A program made the position numbers and the translations under genes. From Ensifer sesbaniae (GTDB lineage Bacteria > Pseudomonadota > Alphaproteobacteria > Rhizobiales > Rhizobiaceae), in assembly GCF_013283665.1 (NCBI RefSeq), contig NZ_JABEKU010000002.1, positions 1,982,863 through 2,046,862 of the forward strand: a DNA stretch of 64,000 nucleotides. Direction: 5' to 3'. Below, piece by piece: positions 1 through 8,780 of this stretch. The notes under the pieces are model-generated. The model searched no databases. It had not been told where the DNA came from and was given only the letters and a program-made list of their open reading frames with translations. Every line of letters starts with the position of its first letter. The first letter of the stretch is position 1.

Positions 1-2
1 AA

Positions 3-872
3 CAATTCCATGCCGGACTGCTCTTGCCAAACAGTGAGGCGGATCAGGGCTATCTCGAAGTCGCGCAGGTGGCAGAAGAGTTGAAGCGGCTTCCCAAGGG
101 GGAACGCCGCCAGAAGGCCAAGGTCGCGATCCTGCTCGATTACAATTCGCGCTGGGCGACACGCGCGCTGCCGCAGGGACGCACCTACCTGGCGTCGGCA
201 ATCGCGCTCGACTGGTACTCGACCGTTGCCCGCCTCGGCGTCGACGTCGATTTCATCGGCCAGCATTCGGACCTCGAAGGCTACCGCCTTGTGCTCGCGC
301 CCGACCTTGTGATCCCCGATCAGGCTTTCGTTCAGAAGCTTGCCGCGTCGGGCGCCAGGGTGCTGTTCGGTCCGCGCAGCGGCAGCAAGACCAGGGATAT
401 GCACATTCCGGAGGGCCTGCCGCCGGGTCCGCTCGCCTCGCTGATCGACCTCAGCGTGTCACGGGTCGAGTCACTGCCGGAATTTCACGGCGAGAGCGTG
501 CTCTATGGCAACGAGACCTATCCGGCTGGCGTCTGGCGCGAGACCGTCAGGACGAGCGAGATCGTGCTCGCGACCTTTGAAGGCGACTATCGCAACGGCG
601 CGCCGGCGCTCGTCGGCAACGACAAGGCGCGCTATCTCGCAACCGGCGCCCGCGGCGAACTGCTGAAGAAGGTGATCGGCGATGCGCTGGGCTGGGCCTC
701 GGTCGAGGCGCTGGCCGACCTCGGTGACCTGCGCATCACCCGCCGCGGCAAGCTCACCTTCGCCTTCAACTACGGCAAGACGGCCGTGGACGTGCCGGCG
801 CCTGCCAACGCGACCTTCCATGTCGGCGGCCGCAAGCTTGGCCCCGTCGATGTCGCGATCTGGTCGGAGTAA
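3..872 (+). CDS. GH42 beta-galactosidase, C-terminal part (cut by window start)
   Basis: This is the 3' part of a glycoside hydrolase family 42 beta-galactosidase, a cytoplasmic enzyme that hydrolyses terminal beta-galactosides. The frame is open from base 3, so the start and most of the TIM barrel lie outside the window. The motif HAGLLLPNSEADQG marks the end of the barrel domain. It is followed by the Rossmann-like trimerisation domain (from VAILLDYNSRWA to about residue 220 of the visible part) and the small C-terminal beta-sandwich domain (LRITRRGKLTFAFNYG). A TTG at 24 could be misread as a start, but the homology-like residues before it argue against that. No catalytic glutamates are visible because they lie upstream. 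The family call is firm; the substrate is not shown by the sequence. Confidence 0.85.
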   Translation, partial: QFHAGLLLPNSEADQGYLEVAQVAEELKRLPKGERRQKAKVAILLDYNSRWATRALPQGRTYLASAIALDWYSTVARLGVDVDFIGQHSDLEGYRLVLAPDLVIPDQAFVQKLAASGARVLFGPRSGSKTRDMHIPEGLPPGPLASLIDLSVSRVESLPEFHGESVLYGNETYPAGVWRETVRTSEIVLATFEGDYRNGAPALVGNDKARYLATGARGELLKKVIGDALGWASVEALADLGDLRITRRGKLTFAFNYGKTAVDVPAPANATFHVGGRKLGPVDVAIWSE

Positions 873-914
873 TCGGCAAGCGGGAAGGCGCCCGTTTCCA
901 AACGATATCGCTTG

Positions 915-948
915 TCACAGCGCGCATTGGTCCAGCTGCGCGCTGTGA
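915..948. terminator. Inverted repeat downstream of the GH42 gene
   Basis: Two perfect 11-bp arms (TCACAGCGCGC at 915-925 and its complement at 938-948) are separated by 12 bp. The structure lies 43 bp after the stop codon and would form a strong hairpin. No T-tract follows, so it may be a Rho-assisted or mRNA-stabilising structure rather than a classic terminator. Confidence 0.5.
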
Positions 949-1087
949 GCGCGCGTGCACGGAAGGAGTCATTTATTCCGAAAGAACAAGAGCGACGCAC
1001 CGCAGCTCGAAATGCGGTGCCTAAAAAGCGAGCTGCATGCACCTGAAGAGCCAAAGCTGAGGCTGCATCTCCCGCAAGCCTTTGAAA

Positions 1088-1882
1088 ATGCGGTTATATG
1101 AGATTGGCACAGGCTTTGCATTCCTGTCTTGTATGCAAGATAGAGCTGCACCGACCGTCCATAATCCGATCGAGAAATCCATCGTCTCCGGCATCCTCTC
1201 GGGCCGCATAAAACCCGGAACGCGGCTCAGCGAGAACCAATTGGCCGCTCTCTTCGGCGTGTCGCGGACCCGGGTGCGCGAAGCGATGATGCGCCTCGAG
1301 GCACGCTGCATCGTTCATGTCAGCCCACGGAGAGGCTGGTTCGTCGCGCAACCATCAGCCGAAGAGGCGACGATGGTCTACGACGCCAGGCGCGTTATCG
1401 AAGCTGGGCTGCTGCGCAGCATGCGGCCGCTGACGGAGAGCGGCCGCGAACGGTTGCATGCCCATCTTGCCGAAGAAAGGGCAGCGATCGAAGCCGGCGA
1501 CCGCCAGCGCCTCACCTGCCTGATGGGCGACTTCCATATTCGTGTGGCCGAATTGGCGGACAACGCCGTTCTCATCGAGATCCTTCGCGATCTCACGGCC
1601 AGAACCATTCTGATTTCGATGCTTTATCAGTCGGATTTCCACGCTCTGCAATCACACCTCGGGCACTGCCGTATCGTTGAAGCGATGGAGCAGGGGGATT
1701 TTTCGAGAGCCGCCGCGCTCTCCGTCGAGCACCTGGACGAGGTGGAAACCGGACTGGACCTGACGAGGCATCCCGATCCTCTGGCCGATCTCCGGCGATC
1801 CCTCTCGCTTCCGCCAATGACCGTGACTTCGCCGTCGAGGGCGTCACGCAGCGAAACACCGCAAACCCAAGAAGGAGAATGA
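1088..1882 (+). CDS. GntR-family (FCD/FadR subfamily) transcriptional regulator
   Basis: This is a DNA-binding repressor/activator of the FadR branch. The N-terminal winged helix (LFGVSRTRVREAMMRLE) is followed by an all-helical FCD ligand-binding domain with conserved FHIRVAELADN and H-rich positions. The gene ends 4 bp before the ABC binding-protein gene, so regulator and transporter form one operon and this protein probably controls the amino acid importer. The start is uncertain: TTG 1082, ATG 1088 and ATG 1133 are in frame and none has a good Shine-Dalgarno. A near-palindrome at 1128-1139 overlaps the last option. The effector is unknown. Confidence 0.85.
   Translation: MRLYEIGTGFAFLSCMQDRAAPTVHNPIEKSIVSGILSGRIKPGTRLSENQLAALFGVSRTRVREAMMRLEARCIVHVSPRRGWFVAQPSAEEATMVYDARRVIEAGLLRSMRPLTESGRERLHAHLAEERAAIEAGDRQRLTCLMGDFHIRVAELADNAVLIEILRDLTARTILISMLYQSDFHALQSHLGHCRIVEAMEQGDFSRAAALSVEHLDEVETGLDLTRHPDPLADLRRSLSLPPMTVTSPSRASRSETPQTQEGE
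1128..1139. promoter_or_regulatory. Possible GntR operator (near-palindrome)
   Basis: CTTGTATGCAAG is a near-perfect palindrome with arms CTTG/CAAG around TATG. FadR-subfamily GntR proteins commonly bind short sites with a TnGTATACnA-like core. Its place at the 5' end of a GntR gene fits autoregulation, but this rests on pattern alone. Confidence 0.3.
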
Positions 1883-1886
1883 CTCA

Positions 1887-2672
1887 ATGCTCGCAAGACG
1901 ACTGTTCATCGCCATGGCGGCGATGGCCGCGACCATCGGCTTCGGCTCGGTTTCCCATGCCGACGCGCTTGGCGACATCACGTCGCGCGGCACGATTCGG
2001 GTTGCCGTTCCCCAGGATTTCCCGCCTTTTGGCAGTGTCGGTACGGATATGGCGCCGATGGGCTATGACGTCGACATGGCCAATCTGATCGCAGACAAGC
2101 TCGGCGTGAAGGTTGAGCTCGTGCCGGTTACGAGCGCGAACCGGATTCCTTACTTGCAGACCAACAAGGTCGATCTGGTGATCTCGAGCCTTGGCAAGAA
2201 TCCGGATCGGGAGAAGGTCATCGATTTCTCCGCCGCCTATGCACCCTTCTTCAATGGCGTGTTCGCGCCCGCGGAATTCGCGGCCACCAAGCCGGAGGAA
2301 CTCACCGGCAAGGTCGTAGGCGTCACCCGCGGCGCGGTCGAAGACCTGGAGCTGACCAAGATCGCGCCGGCAGATACCGTCATCAAGCGTTATGAAGACA
2401 ACAACGGTACGATCTCCGCCTTCCTGTCGGGGCAGGTCGAGGCTGTCGCGACCGGCAACGTGGTGGCCGCTGCCATTCTCGCCAAGAACCCGCCGAAGCG
2501 GCCGGAGCTGAAGTTCCTGATCAAGAACTCGCCCTGCTACATCGGGCTCGGCAAGGAGCAGCCTGCCCTTCTTGAAAAGGTCAATGGCATTATCGCTGCC
2601 GCCAAGGCCGACGGCTCGCTGAACGCCATTGCGCAGAAGTGGCTCGGCACAGACCTACCGACCGATCTCTGA
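1887..2672 (+). CDS. Amino acid ABC transporter, periplasmic binding protein
   Basis: This is a family 3 solute-binding protein of 261 aa. A signal peptide of about 25 residues (MLARRLFIAMAAMAATIGFG, cleavage near SHADA) is followed by the typical start TSRGTIRVAVPQDFPPFG and the signature GYDVDMANLIADKLGV. It captures a polar amino acid or related compound in the periplasm and passes it to the two permeases encoded next. An AAGGAG-type ribosome site precedes the ATG by about 10 bp. The gene is in one operon with the regulator upstream and the permeases and ATPase downstream. The exact ligand cannot be read from the sequence. Confidence 0.9.
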   Translation: MLARRLFIAMAAMAATIGFGSVSHADALGDITSRGTIRVAVPQDFPPFGSVGTDMAPMGYDVDMANLIADKLGVKVELVPVTSANRIPYLQTNKVDLVISSLGKNPDREKVIDFSAAYAPFFNGVFAPAEFAATKPEELTGKVVGVTRGAVEDLELTKIAPADTVIKRYEDNNGTISAFLSGQVEAVATGNVVAAAILAKNPPKRPELKFLIKNSPCYIGLGKEQPALLEKVNGIIAAAKADGSLNAIAQKWLGTDLPTDL

Positions 2673-2790
2673 TCAACCGTAGCCGCGCCGTCTCGCCGCT
2701 AGAGCATCCTGATTTCAGGTGGAAACACTGAAAGCAGGGCGCTCCAGGCGGGACGGCGCCGGCGGATACTCGTCAAACCAGGGGTACGCC

Positions 2791-3462
2791 TTGAATTACC
2801 AGTTCGAATTTGGCTGGCTGCTCGAATATTATCCTCAGATCGTCAAAGGGATAGGCATCACCGTCCAACTGATCGCGGTTGGCGCCGTCGCCGGTATTTC
2901 GCTCGGAATCTGCTGTGCCTGGGCGAGGGCGCTGGGTCCAGCCTGGCTCAAGCCGGTGGTCGCAGCCTATGTCGAGCTGATCCGCAACACGCCGTTCCTG
3001 ATCCAGCTCTTCTTCATCTTCTTCGGCCTCCCGTCCCTGGGACTGCAGCTTAGTGAACTGCAAGCCGCCAATATCGCCATGATCGTCAATCTCGGGGCCT
3101 ATAGCTGCGAGATCATCCGCGCCGGCATCCAGGCGACGCCAAGGGGGCAGTTCGAGGCAGGCGCCAGTCTCGCCATGACTCGCTTCGAGACATTTCGACA
3201 CGTCGTGCTGGTTCCGTCGCTCCAGCGCATCTGGCCGGCCCTGTCATCGCAAGTCGTCATCGTCATGCTCGGTTCGGCCGTCGTGTCGCAGATCGCCGCC
3301 GAAGATCTCACCTTCGCCGCCAACTTCATTCAATCCCGGACTTTCCGGGCCTTCGAGGCCTACATCGTGTCCACGATCATCTACCTCGTCCTGGCGATCC
3401 TGCTTCGCCAGGCGCTGGCGATCGTCGGCGGGTTCATTTTCCCACGGAGGACCGCGCGATGA
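2791..3462 (+). CDS. Amino acid ABC transporter permease 1 (HisM/GlnP type)
   Basis: This is an inner-membrane permease of 223 aa in the His/Glu/Gln/Arg family. It has about five hydrophobic segments and the EAA loop (FEAGASLAMTRFETFRHVVL) that docks with the ATPase. TTG at 2791 was chosen as the start because an AGGGG ribosome site sits just before it and MNYQFEFGWLLEYYP is the normal N-terminus of the family; the in-frame GTG at 2719 would add 24 unusual residues. Its stop overlaps the next start (ATGA), so the two permeases are translationally coupled. Confidence 0.88.
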   Translation: MNYQFEFGWLLEYYPQIVKGIGITVQLIAVGAVAGISLGICCAWARALGPAWLKPVVAAYVELIRNTPFLIQLFFIFFGLPSLGLQLSELQAANIAMIVNLGAYSCEIIRAGIQATPRGQFEAGASLAMTRFETFRHVVLVPSLQRIWPALSSQVVIVMLGSAVVSQIAAEDLTFAANFIQSRTFRAFEAYIVSTIIYLVLAILLRQALAIVGGFIFPRRTAR

Positions 3463-4118
3463 TCGAGTTCACCATTTGGGATATCTTGCGCAACCTTCTG
3501 CTCGCGACGCGGTGGACAATCGTCCTCTCGTTTGTCTCGTTCCTGGGCGGCGGCATCGTCGGGCTTGGCTTGCTATTCCTGCGCATCAGCAAACGCAAAT
3601 CGCTGCGATCACTCGCCCGCTATTACATCGAGCTGTTTCAGGGCACGCCGCTGCTGATGCAACTCTTCATCGCCTTCTTCGGGCTGGGCCTATTCGGTGT
3701 CGACGTGCCGGCTTGGCTTGCCGCCGGATTGGCGCTGATCCTTTGGACCGCAGCCTTTCTCGGGGAGATTTGGCGCGGATGTGTCGAAGCGGTTGCCAAG
3801 GGGCAATGGGAGGCTTCCGCCAGCCTCGGCATGGGCTGGCTGCAACAGATGCGCTACGTCATCCTGCCGCAGGCGATGAAAGTTGCGGTTCCGCCAACCG
3901 TCGGGTTTTCCGTTCAGGTCATCAAAGGCACGGCGCTGACCTCGATCATCGGCTTCGTCGAACTGTCGAAGGCCGGCACCGTCGTCACCAATGCCACCTT
4001 CCAGCCCTTCACCGTCTATGGCCTCGTTGCCCTGATCTATTTCGCGCTCTGCTGGCCCCTGTCGAAGAGCAGCCAGATCCTCGAAAGGAAGCTCAATGTC
4101 GCTCATCGAAATCACTGA
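3459..4118 (+). CDS. Amino acid ABC transporter permease 2 (HisQ/GlnP type)
   Basis: This is the second inner-membrane permease, 219 aa, expected to pair with the preceding permease as a heterodimer. The EAA loop is WEASASLGMGWLQQMRYVIL. The N-terminus (MIEFTIWDILRNLLLATRWT) is typical. Its start overlaps the previous stop by ATGA, and its end overlaps the ATPase gene by 23 bp, showing a tightly coupled operon for one importer. Confidence 0.9.
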   Translation: MIEFTIWDILRNLLLATRWTIVLSFVSFLGGGIVGLGLLFLRISKRKSLRSLARYYIELFQGTPLLMQLFIAFFGLGLFGVDVPAWLAAGLALILWTAAFLGEIWRGCVEAVAKGQWEASASLGMGWLQQMRYVILPQAMKVAVPPTVGFSVQVIKGTALTSIIGFVELSKAGTVVTNATFQPFTVYGLVALIYFALCWPLSKSSQILERKLNVAHRNH

Positions 4119-4821
4119 AGTCCGCAAGAGTTACGGTGAGAACGAAGTTTTGAAGGGGATCGATCTTGACGTTGCGCCGGGCGAAGTCATCGCCATCATC
4201 GGCAAGAGCGGTTCTGGCAAATCGACGCTGCTTCGTTGCATCAATGGCCTCGAGACGATCAACAAAGGCTCGATCTCAGTTGCCGGTGCGCAGCTCCTCG
4301 ACGACGAGGTGCATCTGAAGGCACTGCGACTGAAGGTCGGAATGATCTTTCAACAGTTCAATCTTTTTCCGCATCTGACGGTCGGTGGCAACGTCATGCT
4401 GTCGCAGATGGTCGTGAAGAAGACGCCGAAGCCGGAGGCGGAGACGATCGCTCGCAAGATGCTGGAACGAGTCGGTCTTGCACACAAGTTCGACGCTTAT
4501 CCCGATGAGCTTTCAGGCGGGCAGCAGCAGCGCGTGGCCATCGCGCGTGCGCTTGCCATGCAGCCGATCGCGCTGCTCTGCGACGAGATCACCTCGGCGC
4601 TTGACCCGGAGCTGGTCGCCGAGGTGCTTGCCGTCGTGCGCGAGCTTGCCGCAGAAGGCATGACGCTGCTGATGGTGACGCATGAGATGAAATTCGCTCG
4701 CGACGTCTGCTCGCGGGTCGTGTTCATGCATCAGGGCCGTGTCCATGAGGTGGGGCCGCCGGAAGAGGTTTTCGCCCGTCCGCAGACACCGGAACTGAAG
4801 CAGTTTCTCGGCCTCCATTGA
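4096..4821 (+). CDS. Amino acid ABC transporter ATP-binding protein
   Basis: This 241-aa ATPase energises the importer encoded upstream. Walker A is GKSGSGKST (residues about 35-43), the Q-loop lies in [13 protein letters not shown], the signature is [15 protein letters not shown], Walker B is [13 protein letters not shown] and the H-loop is MVTHEM. All catalytic positions are intact. It is the last gene of the GntR-SBP-permease-permease-ATPase operon and converges on pcaF, with 77 bp between the two stop codons. Confidence 0.93.
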   Translation: MSLIEITEVRKSYGENEVLKGIDLDVAPGEVIAIIGKSGSGKSTLLRCINGLETINKGSISVAGAQLLDDEVHLKALRLKVGMIFQQFNLFPHLTVGGNVMLSQMVVKKTPKPEAETIARKMLERVGLAHKFDAYPDELSGGQQQRVAIARALAMQPIALLCDEITSALDPELVAEVLAVVRELAAEGMTLLMVTHEMKFARDVCSRVVFMHQGRVHEVGPPEEVFARPQTPELKQFLGLH

Positions 4822-4898
4822 GAGGCCGAGACCGGCCCGGTCCAAGCGAGATTGGCGCTATGCCAAACCGTGGTCTTACGTCGCGGTGTCGTGGAGCG

Positions 4899-6104
4899 CT
4901 AGACGCGCTCCAGCGCCACCGCGATGCCTTGGCCGACGCCGATGCACATGGTCGAGAGCGAATAGCGCCCGCCGGTTTCGTGCAGTTCGCGCGCGGCGGT
5001 GCCGGTGATGCGGGCGCCGGACATGCCGAGCGGATGGCCGAGTGCGATGGCGCCGCCGTTGCGGTTGACACGCGGATCGTCGTCGGCAATGCCGAGGTCG
5101 CGCAGGACGGCAAGCCCCTGCGAGGCGAAGGCTTCGTTGAGTTCGATGACCTCGAACTGCTCCTGCTTGAGGCCCAGGCGCGCCATCAGTTTCTTCGACG
5201 CCGGCGCTGGCCCGATACCCATGATGCGCGGCGGAACGCCGGCGGTCGCGCCGCCGAGGATGCGGGCAATCGGTCGCAGGCCATACTTCTTCGCCGCCGC
5301 TTCCGATGCAATGATCAGGGCGGTTGCGCCGTCGTTGACACCGGAGGCGTTGCCGGCGGTCACTGTGCCGCCTTCCTTCTTGAAGGGCGTGCCGAGCTTG
5401 GCAAGCGCTTCCATCGTGGTTGCGCGCGGGTGTTCGTCGCGATCGACGACGACGGGCTCGCCCTTCCGCTGCGGGATCGTCACGGCAACGATCTCCTTCG
5501 CCAGTCGTCCATTCGCCTGCGCCGCCGCCGCCTTCGCCTGGCTGCGGACGGCAAAGGCGTCCTGATCCTCGCGGCTCACGCGGAAGTCTTCGGCGACATT
5601 TTCGCCGGTCTCCGGCATGGAATCGACGCCGTATTGCTTCTTCATGACAGGATTGACGAAGCGCCAGCCGATCGTCGTGTCGTAGATCTCGGCGTTGCGC
5701 GAGAAGGCGGTGTCGGCCTTTGGCAACACGAAGGGCGCGCGCGACATGCTCTCGACGCCGCCGGCGATCATCAGTTCGGCTTCGCCCGAGCGGATCGCGC
5801 GGGCCGCGGTAATCACCGCATCCATGCCGGAGCCGCAGAGCCGGTTGATCGTCGTGCCCGACACGCCGACCGGCAGACCGGCGAGCAGAAGCGACATGCG
5901 CGCGACGTTGCGGTTGTCCTCGCCCGCCTGGTTGGCGCAGCCGAAGATGACGTCGTCGACCGCGTCCCAGTCGACATTGGCGTTTCGCTCCATCAGGGCG
6001 CGAAGCGGGATCGCGCCGAGATCGTCGGCCCGTACCGAGGAAAGCGAACCGCCGAAGCGGCCAATCGGGGTGCGCACGTAGTCGCAGATGAATGCCTCGG
6101 CCAT
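4899..6104 (-). CDS. pcaF: 3-oxoadipyl-CoA thiolase (acetyl-CoA acyltransferase)
   Basis: This thiolase cleaves 3-oxoadipyl-CoA with CoA into succinyl-CoA and acetyl-CoA, the last step of the beta-ketoadipate pathway. It is 401 aa, the normal PcaF length. The nucleophilic Cys is in RLCGSGMDAV (about residue 90). The conserved NEAFASQG, the His of GGAIALGHPLG and the C-terminal Cys of STMCIGVGQG are present. The start at 6104 (MAEAFICDYVRTPIG) overlaps the pcaJ stop as ATGA; a longer upstream reading would run into pcaJ. Context with pcaIJ makes a general acetyl-CoA acetyltransferase unlikely. Confidence 0.93.
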   Translation of the reverse strand: MAEAFICDYVRTPIGRFGGSLSSVRADDLGAIPLRALMERNANVDWDAVDDVIFGCANQAGEDNRNVARMSLLLAGLPVGVSGTTINRLCGSGMDAVITAARAIRSGEAELMIAGGVESMSRAPFVLPKADTAFSRNAEIYDTTIGWRFVNPVMKKQYGVDSMPETGENVAEDFRVSREDQDAFAVRSQAKAAAAQANGRLAKEIVAVTIPQRKGEPVVVDRDEHPRATTMEALAKLGTPFKKEGGTVTAGNASGVNDGATALIIASEAAAKKYGLRPIARILGGATAGVPPRIMGIGPAPASKKLMARLGLKQEQFEVIELNEAFASQGLAVLRDLGIADDDPRVNRNGGAIALGHPLGMSGARITGTAARELHETGGRYSLSTMCIGVGQGIAVALERV

Positions 6105-6886
6105 CACGCAGCCTCCTTGTCGCCCTGATGCGCCTTCTTGGTGCGGGCATTGATATCGCGAAGGGTCGCAAGTTCCAGTTCCGTTGGCGCCGGCGTTTCG
6201 ATCACCTGCTCGGCGAACTTGATCGCCCAGCCGCAATTGTCGACGATCTGCTCGCGCGTCACGCCAGGGTGGACCGAAACGACGGTCAGTTCCTTGGTCT
6301 CGGGATCCGGCTCCAGGATGCAGAGATCGGTGATGACCCGGGTCGGTCCCTTGGTCTTCATGCCGAGCCGTTCGCGATGATTGCCGCCTTCACCATGGCC
6401 CATGGAGGTGATGAAGGGCAGTTTTTCGACGAAGCCGCGCTTCGACAGCGCCATGGTGATGAAGATGCGGCCGCAATTGGAGGCGATTTCCGGGGCGCCG
6501 CCGCCGCCGGGAAGTCGCACCTTCGGGTGATCGTAGGGGCCGACGACCGTGGTGTTGAGATTGGCGAATTTGTCGATCTGGGCGCCGCCGAGGAAACCGG
6601 TGGTGATGCGCCCGCCCTGCAGCCAATAGCGGAACATCTCGGGCACGGAGACCGTGAAAAGCGCTGTATCGCAGAGTTCGCCGTCGCCGATCGAAAGCGG
6701 CAGCACGTCCGGCTTGGTTCCGACCGTGCCGCTCTCGTAGATCAGCGTGATATCCGGCGCATGCGTCAGCCGCGCGACGTTGCAGGCAGCCGATGGGGCG
6801 CCGATGCCGACGAAGCAGACGTCGTCGTTGGAAAGGGCCCGGGCGGCGGCGATCGTCATCATTTCGGTGGGGGTGAAGTCGCTCAT
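6104..6886 (-). CDS. pcaJ: 3-oxoadipate CoA-transferase subunit B
   Basis: This is the second subunit (260 aa) of the enzyme that transfers CoA from succinyl-CoA to 3-oxoadipate. It is a family I CoA-transferase beta subunit; the YESGTVG segment is where the catalytic glutamate is expected. Glycine-rich loops (GGGGAPEIAS, FLGGAQIDK) are conserved. Its size and sequence resemble the larger CatJ/GctB-like form rather than the roughly 213-aa pseudomonad PcaJ. It lies between pcaI (12 bp gap) and pcaF (4-bp overlap) in one operon. Confidence 0.9.
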   Translation of the reverse strand: MSDFTPTEMMTIAAARALSNDDVCFVGIGAPSAACNVARLTHAPDITLIYESGTVGTKPDVLPLSIGDGELCDTALFTVSVPEMFRYWLQGGRITTGFLGGAQIDKFANLNTTVVGPYDHPKVRLPGGGGAPEIASNCGRIFITMALSKRGFVEKLPFITSMGHGEGGNHRERLGMKTKGPTRVITDLCILEPDPETKELTVVSVHPGVTREQIVDNCGWAIKFAEQVIETPAPTELELATLRDINARTKKAHQGDKEAA

Positions 6887-6898
6887 CTTATCCTCCCT

Positions 6899-7759
6899 TT
6901 AGGCCGCCTTTGCCGGCTTGTTGCCGGCATGCTTGGCGAAGTCTTCCGGCTTGGCGTTCAAAACATTTTCCTTGATCCAGGCGGTGAAGCTGTCGCGGTC
7001 GCGGGCGATCTCGTCCCAGCCGATGTAGAAGGCGTTGGAGCGCGGATAATAGCCGTGCGCATAAGATGGGAAGGCGCCGCCCGGAACATGGGCAACAGCC
7101 GTGATTGCCCAGCTCGGCAGAACAAGCGAATTGGGCGACGGCGGGTTGAGTTCGTCAACGATCTCCTCGACCGTGACGATCGAGCGCCTAGCGGCGAGAA
7201 CCGCCTCCTTCTGCACGCCGACGATGCCTTCGATCAGCACATTGCCCTTCCGGTCGGCGCGCTGGGCATGGATGATCGTGACATCTGGGCGAATCGCCGG
7301 CACGGCGGCCAGCACTTCGCCGGTGAAGGGGCAGGTGACCGACTTGATGTTGGGGTTCACCTTCGGCAGGTCGGCGCCAATGTAGCCGCGCAGCGTCGCA
7401 AAGGGCAGGTTGGCGGCGCCCGCCTCATAGGCATTGGCCATCGCCGCATGGGAGTGCTCCTCGATTTCGAGCGGTTGCGGCCACTGGTTTTCGACGGCAT
7501 CGCGGAACCGGTGCAGCGAGCCGACGCCGGGATTGCCGCCCCAGGAAAACTTCATGCCCCGCGCCGCGCCCACGCCGATCAACTGGTCGTAGAGAATGTC
7601 CGGCGTCATGCGCACGAGAAAGAGATCCTTGCGGCCCTGGCGGATCACCTCATGGCCCGCGGCATAGGGGATCAGATGGGTGAAGCCTTCCATGGCGACG
7701 GTGTCGCCATCCCTGACATTGTCGCCGACGGCCTCGGCGAGCGAAACGATCTTCGCCAT
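6899..7759 (-). CDS. pcaI: 3-oxoadipate CoA-transferase subunit A
   Basis: This is the first subunit (286 aa) of 3-oxoadipate CoA-transferase and the first gene of pcaIJF. It is a family I CoA-transferase alpha subunit. The start at 7759 (MAKIVSLAEAVGDNVRDGDT) was chosen because the reading upstream of it is basic, unconserved sequence and an AGAGAGGAAA ribosome site precedes the ATG. It is transcribed divergently from pcaR, and the spacer carries a PcaR-type operator, so IclR-type activation in response to 3-oxoadipate is expected from the family. Confidence 0.9.
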   Translation of the reverse strand: MAKIVSLAEAVGDNVRDGDTVAMEGFTHLIPYAAGHEVIRQGRKDLFLVRMTPDILYDQLIGVGAARGMKFSWGGNPGVGSLHRFRDAVENQWPQPLEIEEHSHAAMANAYEAGAANLPFATLRGYIGADLPKVNPNIKSVTCPFTGEVLAAVPAIRPDVTIIHAQRADRKGNVLIEGIVGVQKEAVLAARRSIVTVEEIVDELNPPSPNSLVLPSWAITAVAHVPGGAFPSYAHGYYPRSNAFYIGWDEIARDRDSFTAWIKENVLNAKPEDFAKHAGNKPAKAA

Positions 7760-7891
7760 GTTTCCTCTCTCTGATGCTTTTCTGTTTGCGGCCCCGGCAA
7801 TTTTTCGGCGGCGAGGCGGCTTGCTCTTCCGCATGCCAATAAGCGCCGATCAGAAAGCGCGGTCAAATATTTTGTGCGTTATTTGACTTTT

Positions 7892-7906
7892 GTTCGTATA
7901 TCGCAC
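7892..7906. promoter_or_regulatory. PcaR-type operator between pcaI and pcaR
   Basis: GTTCGTATATCGCAC matches both ends (GTTCG and CGCAC) of the PcaR site GTTCGATAATCGCAC known from Pseudomonas putida; only the centre differs. It lies 133 bp upstream of pcaI and 31 bp upstream of pcaR, so it can serve activation of pcaIJF and autoregulation of pcaR. Confidence 0.7.
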
Positions 7907-7936
7907 AAAGTCACTGTCGTGATTTGGGAGGCGACA

Positions 7937-8692
7937 ATGCGAGAGACCGATTTCGTCAGCGGCTTTGCCAGAGGGCTGGCGGTGATCGAAGCCTTTGATG
8001 AAACACGGCCGAAGCTGTCGATCGCCGAGGCGTCGAAGATCACCGGTCTCGACCGGGCGACGGTGCGTCGCTCGCTGCTGACCCTCTCCGAACTCGGCTA
8101 CGCGGACTATGACGGCAAGTTTTTCGCGCTGACGCCGAAGATCCTAAGGCTCGGCCATGCCTATCTTTCGGCAACGCCGCTACCGACAATCATCCAGCCC
8201 TATCTCGACCAGCTTTCGGACCGCGCCGGGCAGAGCGCCTCGGCCTCGGTGCTGGATGGCACCGAAATCGTCTATATCGCCCGGGCCTCGCAGAAGCGGG
8301 TGATGTCGATCAACCTGACGACGGGTTCGCGACTGCCTGCCTATTGCGCCTCCATGGGGCGGGTGTGGCTCGCTGCTTTGCCGGAGCAAGAGGCGCGCGA
8401 GATCCTTTCGCGCTCGAACCTCAAGGCAAACACGCCCTATACGAAAACCGATCCGGAGGAATTGATCGCCGAGTTCCGCCGCGTGCGCGAGCAAGGCTAC
8501 GCGCTTATCGATCAGGAACTGGAACTCGGTCTTTGTTCGATTGCCGTGCCGCTTGAAAATGATCGCGGCCGGATTGTCGCGGCGCTGAACATCGGCGCAC
8601 CGGCCGCGCATGTAGCTGCGGCGGAGATGGTGGAGCGCTATCTGCCGTTGCTCAAGGAAACGCAGGCCGCCCTGCGTGTGGTCCTGCGATAG
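7937..8692 (+). CDS. pcaR: IclR-family regulator of the pca genes
   Basis: This 251-aa protein has an N-terminal winged helix (SIAEASKITGLDRATVRRSLLTL) and a C-terminal IclR effector domain (TGSRLPAYCASMGRVWLAALP; LGLCSIAVPLENDRG). It has the length and sequence character of PcaR/PobR/CatR-type IclR proteins. ATG 7937 follows a GGGAGG ribosome site; the in-frame start at 7874 would place the operator inside the gene. It is divergent from pcaIJF, with a recognisable PcaR box in the spacer. The likely inducer is 3-oxoadipate, by family. Confidence 0.9.
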   Translation: MRETDFVSGFARGLAVIEAFDETRPKLSIAEASKITGLDRATVRRSLLTLSELGYADYDGKFFALTPKILRLGHAYLSATPLPTIIQPYLDQLSDRAGQSASASVLDGTEIVYIARASQKRVMSINLTTGSRLPAYCASMGRVWLAALPEQEAREILSRSNLKANTPYTKTDPEELIAEFRRVREQGYALIDQELELGLCSIAVPLENDRGRIVAALNIGAPAAHVAAAEMVERYLPLLKETQAALRVVLR

Positions 8693-8780
8693 CAACTTTA
8701 CCCGCCTGTGCTTGACGTTCCGCGGCTGCGCCCTTCTTACTTTCACTTGGCGAGGAACCCGGGCTGGGGAGTAGAGATTC

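Noticed and set aside
4818-6128. 436-codon plus-strand frame opposite pcaF
   Set aside because: Antisense of a conserved thiolase; no start signal or domain.
6092-7774. 560-codon plus-strand frame opposite pcaJ and pcaI
   Set aside because: The pcaI and pcaJ proteins are conserved over their full length on the other strand, and the frame has no domain.
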